A stretch of 64,000 nt of DNA from Vicinamibacterales bacterium (lineage in GTDB: Bacteria > Acidobacteriota > Vicinamibacteria > Vicinamibacterales > JAKQTR01), in the NCBI GenBank assembly GCA_025456345.1, contig JALOKU010000027.1:1-64000 (forward strand). Reading direction: 5' to 3'. Both the position numbers and the translations under genes were made by a program. The stretch's first letter is position 1. Every line of letters starts with the position of its first letter. Under the pieces are notes generated by a model, which was not told the origin of the DNA, made no database searches, and worked only from the letters and a program-made list of their open reading frames with translations. Positions 60,015 through 64,000 of the stretch are shown piece after piece.

Positions 60015-62285
60015 TCACCGGGGCTTGGGCGCGTACCGGGACCACGGCGACACGAGGTCCGGGCTCGCGCCCCACGCCTTGTTCGGCCGGTCGCCCATCT
60101 CGAGCGTGATCGTGCCGCCGCTGGTCAGCACATCGTGGCTGAACCACGGCTCATTCAACGCCTTGCCGTTCAGGGTCGCCGACTGGATGTACTTGTTGGC
60201 CCCGCTGGCCTTCGGCGCGCTCACCACGAACTGCTTGCCGTTCTCCAGGCGGATGACGACCTTGCTGAACACCGGGCTGCCGATGGCGTACGCCGGGACG
60301 CCGGGCGTGACCGGGTAGAAGCCCATCATCGAGAACACGACGAACGCCGACATGCCGCCGCCGTCCTCGTCGCCGGGGACGCCCATGAGATCGCGCCGGA
60401 ACCAGGCCTCGATGAGCATGCGGATCCGCTTCTGGGTCTTCCACGGCTCGCCGGCCAGGGCGTAGAGGTACGGGATGTGGAAGCTCGGCTCGTTCCCCAT
60501 CACGTACATGCCGACGTTGCCGGTCGAGTCGGGCAGCACGTTGTAGTACTCCCAGCGCGGGCGCTCGTACCCTTCGACGAACAGCCGGTCCAGCTTGTCG
60601 ATGAACGCGCGGCGGCCGCCGACGAGATCGATCAGCCCGGGGATGTCGTGGTAGACCTCCCACAGATAGGTCCAGGCGTTGTTCTCGTCGTAGTAGTCGC
60701 GGGCGCCCTGACCGCCCGAGACCTTGTAGTCGAAGGGCAGAATCCACTGCCCGTCACGGTCCTTCGGGTGGAAGAAGCCGGTGTCGGCCTTCCAGAGGTT
60801 GCGGTAGTCGAGCGACCGGGCGAGGAAGAACTGCGCGTCCTGCTCCTGGCCGAGCTCGGCGGCGATCTGGGCCAGGCACCAGGCGTCGTAGGCAGCCGCG
60901 AGCGTGACGGCCACCGCTTGCCGCTTCTCGCCCCGCGTGACCTCCTTCACGGTCTCCGGCTCGCCGGGATGTAGCGCCGGGAAGTAGCCCTTCTCCCAGT
61001 AGAAGCGGTCCAGTTCGGTCGCCGGCCCCCGGTACCAGGGGATGAGGCTCTCCTCACGCATCGTTTTCTTCATGCACGCGTAGGCGCGCTCGAGGTCGAA
61101 ACCCCGGATGCCCTTGCGCCACGCGTCCGCCAGGAGCGCCACCGCGTGCTGCCCGTTCATGCAGTGCGCGTCGCCGAAGACCGTGGGAAACGTCGGCATC
61201 CAGCCCGATTGCTCGCAGGCGCGGACGTACGACGCGATCTTCTCCTGCTGCACCCCGGGGTTGAGGAGGATCTGCAGCGGGTGCAGGGCGTGGAAGGTGT
61301 CCCAGATCCAGTCATCGGTCCAGAACGGCACGCCGCCGTCGTCGTGCACCCGGCGGTCCCAGGCGCTGAAGTAGCGTCCGTCCTCCGAGATGGGGACCAT
61401 CCGCTCGTGCGATCGATAGAGCGCCGTGTAGAAGACGGTCTTCTCGTCCTCCGTGCCGCCCTCGACGGACACCTTGCCGAGCGCGGCATTCCACTCGGCG
61501 CGGGCCTCGGCGGCGAGCCGCTCGATGTCGAAATCGCGGATCTCGGCGTCGAGGTTCCGGCGCGCCTGGTCGGCGCTGACGTACGAGATCGCGTAGCGCA
61601 GCCGCACGCGCTTCACGGCGGCGGGGAAGGCCGCCACCACCGGTTCGGCGGACTCCTGCGTGGCCTGACGGGTGAAGTCGAGGACGCCGGCGGCGAACGC
61701 CCCCGCCCGCGCCGGCGGCGAATCGAACTCGCCGTGGAGATATACGGTGACACCGTGATAGTCGTCCGTGCCGGTGATCACGCGGCCGTCGATGCGCAGC
61801 GACCCTGTCTTCTGCGGGCGCAGCATCACGAAGCGCTCGTGGTTGGCGGCGGGCGCACGCTCGAAGTCGACCGCGCAGATCGCCGCGCGGCGCCCCGGAG
61901 CGAACGCGACCGTGGCGTCGTGGTCGTCGAGGAACACCGAGTAGCGGTAGGGCAGCGCCGTCGAGTGGTCGTAGCGCGAGCTCCAGTCGGGGCGCAGCGC
62001 CGCCGCGTCGCCGCTGGCGGGCATCAGCCGGAACACTGCGCCCTGCCGGTGCGAGGGGACGCTGAGGTTGAACCCGTTGATGCGGTCGGTCGTGAAGCTC
62101 TCGTTGGGCGGGACGATGCGGAGCATGCCGTTCGGCCGCTGAATGCTCGGGAACGTCGGCACGAGCATGTGGGAGATGGTGCCGATGCGCGTGTCGACAT
62201 AGTCGACCGGGTCCTTGGTCTGGGCGGACGCCACGCTCGCCGTCGCGAGCAGGACGAGGGGGATGGTCTTGACGAACGCGTTCAC
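60015..62285 (-). CDS. Exported GH92 alpha-mannosidase
   Basis: The protein has 756 residues and a signal peptide (FVKTIPLVLLATASVASAQ). It opens with the GH92 motif DYVDTRIGTISHMLVPTFPSIQRPNGMLR. The barrel has WTDDWIWDTFHALHPLQILL, YDENNAWTYLWEVYHDIPGL, NEPSFHIPYLYALAGEPWKTQ and the catalytic GVPGDEDGGGMSAFVVFSMMGFYPV, followed by the C-terminal strand region GSPVFSKVVIRLENGKQFVV. This is the canonical form; GH92 releases mannose by inversion with calcium. GTG 62285 is chosen because GGAGG lies five bases upstream; the longer open frame is not supported. Confidence 0.95.
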   Translation of the reverse strand: MNAFVKTIPLVLLATASVASAQTKDPVDYVDTRIGTISHMLVPTFPSIQRPNGMLRIVPPNESFTTDRINGFNLSVPSHRQGAVFRLMPASGDAAALRPDWSSRYDHSTALPYRYSVFLDDHDATVAFAPGRRAAICAVDFERAPAANHERFVMLRPQKTGSLRIDGRVITGTDDYHGVTVYLHGEFDSPPARAGAFAAGVLDFTRQATQESAEPVVAAFPAAVKRVRLRYAISYVSADQARRNLDAEIRDFDIERLAAEARAEWNAALGKVSVEGGTEDEKTVFYTALYRSHERMVPISEDGRYFSAWDRRVHDDGGVPFWTDDWIWDTFHALHPLQILLNPGVQQEKIASYVRACEQSGWMPTFPTVFGDAHCMNGQHAVALLADAWRKGIRGFDLERAYACMKKTMREESLIPWYRGPATELDRFYWEKGYFPALHPGEPETVKEVTRGEKRQAVAVTLAAAYDAWCLAQIAAELGQEQDAQFFLARSLDYRNLWKADTGFFHPKDRDGQWILPFDYKVSGGQGARDYYDENNAWTYLWEVYHDIPGLIDLVGGRRAFIDKLDRLFVEGYERPRWEYYNVLPDSTGNVGMYVMGNEPSFHIPYLYALAGEPWKTQKRIRMLIEAWFRRDLMGVPGDEDGGGMSAFVVFSMMGFYPVTPGVPAYAIGSPVFSKVVIRLENGKQFVVSAPKASGANKYIQSATLNGKALNEPWFSHDVLTSGGTITLEMGDRPNKAWGASPDLVSPWSRYAPKPR

Positions 62286-62623
62286 GCGGGCCTCCGTTCT
62301 CGAGTGGCCCCTCCGGCCCCGTGGCGTGGCGCCGTGGGAGAAAGGGCAGACATCGAGCCAGCCTATTGATAGCGCGACGGCGGTTTTCGCGCAACGCCGG
62401 CAGGTGGGTTGGCCGAGCGGAACCAAGGTCGGGTTCGCGCGGCCGGCGTCCTTCTGATGCACGAAGGCGGTCCCGCCCCCTCGCCAGCCGCTCCGGCTCC
62501 CGTCGGCAGCCGATTCAACACCCTATCGATTCGTCAAACCGGGTTGTGAGGACAGAGCCGCTGCGATCCCCACGCGTGTCACAGAAGACACGACGCTGCG
62601 CCAGTCCAACTTCCCCACAGGTT
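62286..62623. other. Intergenic region upstream of GH92 gene
   Basis: This stretch of ~338 bases lies between the GH92 start and the stop of the propeller gene. It contains a candidate GH92 promoter (62366-62394). The part at 62510-62620 is visibly less GC-rich than the genes. I see no small gene, tRNA or repeat in it. Confidence 0.5.
62366..62394 (-). promoter_or_regulatory. Candidate sigma-70 promoter for GH92 gene
   Basis: On the minus strand TTGCGC (62394-62389) and TATCAA (62371-62366) are separated by 17 bases, ~80 bases before the GH92 start. The match is moderate; in such GC-rich DNA the A/T-rich boxes stand out. Confidence 0.35.
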
Positions 62624-63883
62624 CTATTGGTTCACAGGTCCCGGAACTGCGACGTGAAGCTGGCGCGTCCAGGATGTCGTCTCCAATGCGTCGAAGCAAA
62701 TCTGCCGGCCGTCGCGGCTCCACCTGGGGTGCAGGTCGCAGCGCAGATCTCCGCCCCGATACTGTTTCATGGGGAAGTCACCCAGCTTCGCGGATTGGCC
62801 ACTGGCGACGTTCAGAATCCAGAGCGACTTGGACTGCGTGTCCGTGTGATTCTGGTCCGTCGCCAGCCACTCACCGTCGGGGGAAAACGTGCAGTGCCCG
62901 TCACCTTTGAAAACGTCCCGGCCGAGAACGCGGTAATCCTGCTTGCCATCGGTGAAGAGCACGTGACGGTTGGCGCCCTCGAAGGTGAACGTGGCGATGA
63001 TCTCCCGTTCGTTTCGCCAGCCGAAATGCGACACGCGGCTGCCGTACGGGATGACTTCCCGCAGATCTGAACCGTCGGGGTTCGCGGTGAACATGCCGGT
63101 TTCCAGGCGCGGATTGGGACCTCGGGTCCAGGTGCGGGGCAGGAGCAGAAAGCGGGTATCGGCTGGATTGAACTCGACGTGGTCAATCCACAGGTGCTGC
63201 TCCTTGAGCTCGGGATGCTGGTCGAGCAGCTGGCTCTGAATCCGGGCATAGGACACCACGAGCCGGCACTGTCCCGTCGCCAGTTCCATCAGGAACACGC
63301 CGTCGTCCTCCGGCGCGGGCGACTGCGGATTCGGATCCACGGCGCCGGCATAGCCGGTGACTTTGCGCAGACGAGCGAGCCGTCCGTAGGTGAGACTGAG
63401 GGCATGACGCCCACGGTGGCTCAATGCGCTGATGGGGCGGGGTAGCCAGCGCCGTTGGCCTGTCTGCACGTTGAGCACCGCCGAAGCCACCTCCCCCTGG
63501 CGCAGATCATTGAAAACGATTTCGGTGTCGGGCGCGGCGGGGTGCCAATGGAGCATCGCGCCTTGCTGGAAGTTCCACGCGCGCGTGTCGGTGAGTGTAT
63601 CGAAGCGGCCCGCCTGAGCGTCCACGAGTCCGATGGCCGCGGTTTCGCCCGGCCCTGGCATGTGATCCTGGAACTCCGTCTCCAGGCAAAGCAGCCGTGT
63701 GCCGGATCGATTCCAGGGTGGGATTCCGTAATAGCCGAAGAAGTGGTGCTTCGGGCCCTGGGTCAGAGCGCGGATGCGGACCTCGGGGACCGGTGGGGCT
63801 TGGGTGGCTGCGCCAGGGACCGGGATGCGCCAGGTGGCGAGCGCCGCGGCCCCAGTCGTGAGCAGGAATCGTCGTCGTTTCAT
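62624..63883 (-). CDS. Tat-exported TolB/PD40-like propeller protein
   Basis: The protein has 419 residues. ATG 63883 gives the Tat signal MKRRRFLLTTGAAALATW. The mature protein has propeller-blade signatures: KHHFFGYYGIPPWNRSGTRLL, GAMLHWHPAAPDTEIVFND, DHVEFNPADTRFLLL, GDGHCTFSPDGEWLATDQNH and DLHPRWSRDGRQICFD. This resembles oligogalacturonate-lyase-type propellers with conserved His residues, but a lyase role is only possible, not shown. It is preceded by an inverted repeat in its promoter region. Confidence 0.8.
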   Translation of the reverse strand: MKRRRFLLTTGAAALATWRIPVPGAATQAPPVPEVRIRALTQGPKHHFFGYYGIPPWNRSGTRLLCLETEFQDHMPGPGETAAIGLVDAQAGRFDTLTDTRAWNFQQGAMLHWHPAAPDTEIVFNDLRQGEVASAVLNVQTGQRRWLPRPISALSHRGRHALSLTYGRLARLRKVTGYAGAVDPNPQSPAPEDDGVFLMELATGQCRLVVSYARIQSQLLDQHPELKEQHLWIDHVEFNPADTRFLLLPRTWTRGPNPRLETGMFTANPDGSDLREVIPYGSRVSHFGWRNEREIIATFTFEGANRHVLFTDGKQDYRVLGRDVFKGDGHCTFSPDGEWLATDQNHTDTQSKSLWILNVASGQSAKLGDFPMKQYRGGDLRCDLHPRWSRDGRQICFDALETTSWTRQLHVAVPGPVNQ

Positions 63884-63938
63884 GGCTTCACATCGAGCAA
63901 TGCTGCCGATGCAATCGACAGTGCTGCGCAGGCGCTTC

Positions 63939-63968
63939 ATTGTACTGTGAGATGCAAAATGGCATCTC
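63939..63968 (-). promoter_or_regulatory. Candidate promoter with inverted repeat for the propeller gene
   Basis: A -10-like TACAAT (63944-63939, minus strand) lies ~55 bases before the start. A perfect inverted repeat GAGATGC-6-GCATCTC (63949-63968) occupies the spacer just upstream, where a repressor would block RNA polymerase. The -35 is poor. Confidence 0.4.
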
Positions 63969-64000
63969 CGGCAAAGGGCGCCGGCAACCTTCGCTTCGCC

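Noticed and set aside
62400-62460. tRNA-like GGTTCG stretch
   Set aside because: No cloverleaf can be drawn; the acceptor and anticodon stems are absent.

Overview
The window is high-GC (by eye well above 65%), densely packed bacterial chromosome with no rRNA, tRNA, CRISPR array, insertion sequence or phage gene that I could find. The style points to a soil-type Acidobacteriota, probably near Vicinamibacteria. The signs are secreted TolB/PD40 propellers, a small ECF sigma factor of the type usually paired with large Ser/Thr kinases, a kinase-PEGA-FGE-hydrolase fusion, many Tat-exported enzymes, and sugar-degrading genes without SusC/SusD pairs. This placement is inference from gene content; no marker gene is present.

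Layout. 0-0.8 kb (-): a YtrA-type GntR regulator and a truncated ABC ATPase behind a strong autoregulated promoter. 1-6.2 kb (+): an NTF2-like protein, a PD40-ankyrin-PD40 protein and an ankyrin-metallo-beta-lactamase protein. 6.2-14.4 kb: small membrane proteins, a DUF1295 reductase-like protein, an FKBP lipoprotein, two outer-membrane beta-barrels, a GH29 fucosidase, an unrecognised exported protein, YjbQ, and a tiny winged-helix gene overlapping a 36-residue membrane peptide. 14.5-22.6 kb: an Ldh-family oxidoreductase, a CE15-TolB fusion, an amidohydrolase, a Tat-exported M81 (MlrC-like) peptidase, a membrane-anchored thioredoxin and a tandem GNAT protein.

22.6-30 kb: two divergent carbohydrate operons. 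One holds a PfkB kinase-HAD phosphatase fusion overlapping an AGE-family sugar epimerase. The other holds an MFS permease, a Gfo/Idh/MocA oxidoreductase and a PqaA-like protein. Soluble transhydrogenase (sthA) and a DUF6786-like protein follow. 32.9-37.2 kb (-): an operon of MFS transporter, DapA-family lyase and Tat-exported toroid protein that ends in a decayed glucarate dehydratase (gudD). An in-frame TGA there replaces a Trp codon and most of the gene is missing. This suggests a sugar-acid pathway that lost its dehydratase.

38.8-48.6 kb (-): one long, tightly overlapping operon. Its order is a Tat-exported TIM-barrel isomerase, a Tat-exported aldo/keto reductase, a Sec-exported toroid, a cytosolic GH84 O-GlcNAcase-like enzyme, a separate acetyltransferase resembling the C-terminal domain of animal O-GlcNAcase, a DegT aminotransferase, an orphan PTS EIIC permease and a GH78 enzyme. 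Its leader has a TATAAT box and a perfect hairpin that overlaps the Shine-Dalgarno of the first gene. I regard this as the most novel unit in the window.

48.7-64 kb: small unknowns (one with a four-Cys cluster, one 50-residue Cys-rich protein missed by ordinary gene finding, one apparently frameshifted frame), two GH92 enzymes, an ECF sigma factor convergent with the giant kinase fusion, a sugar-porter permease divergent from deoC, and a Tat-exported propeller. Two GH29, two GH92, one GH84 and one GH78 genes together suggest breakdown of fucosylated, mannosylated and HexNAc-containing glycans or glycoproteins.
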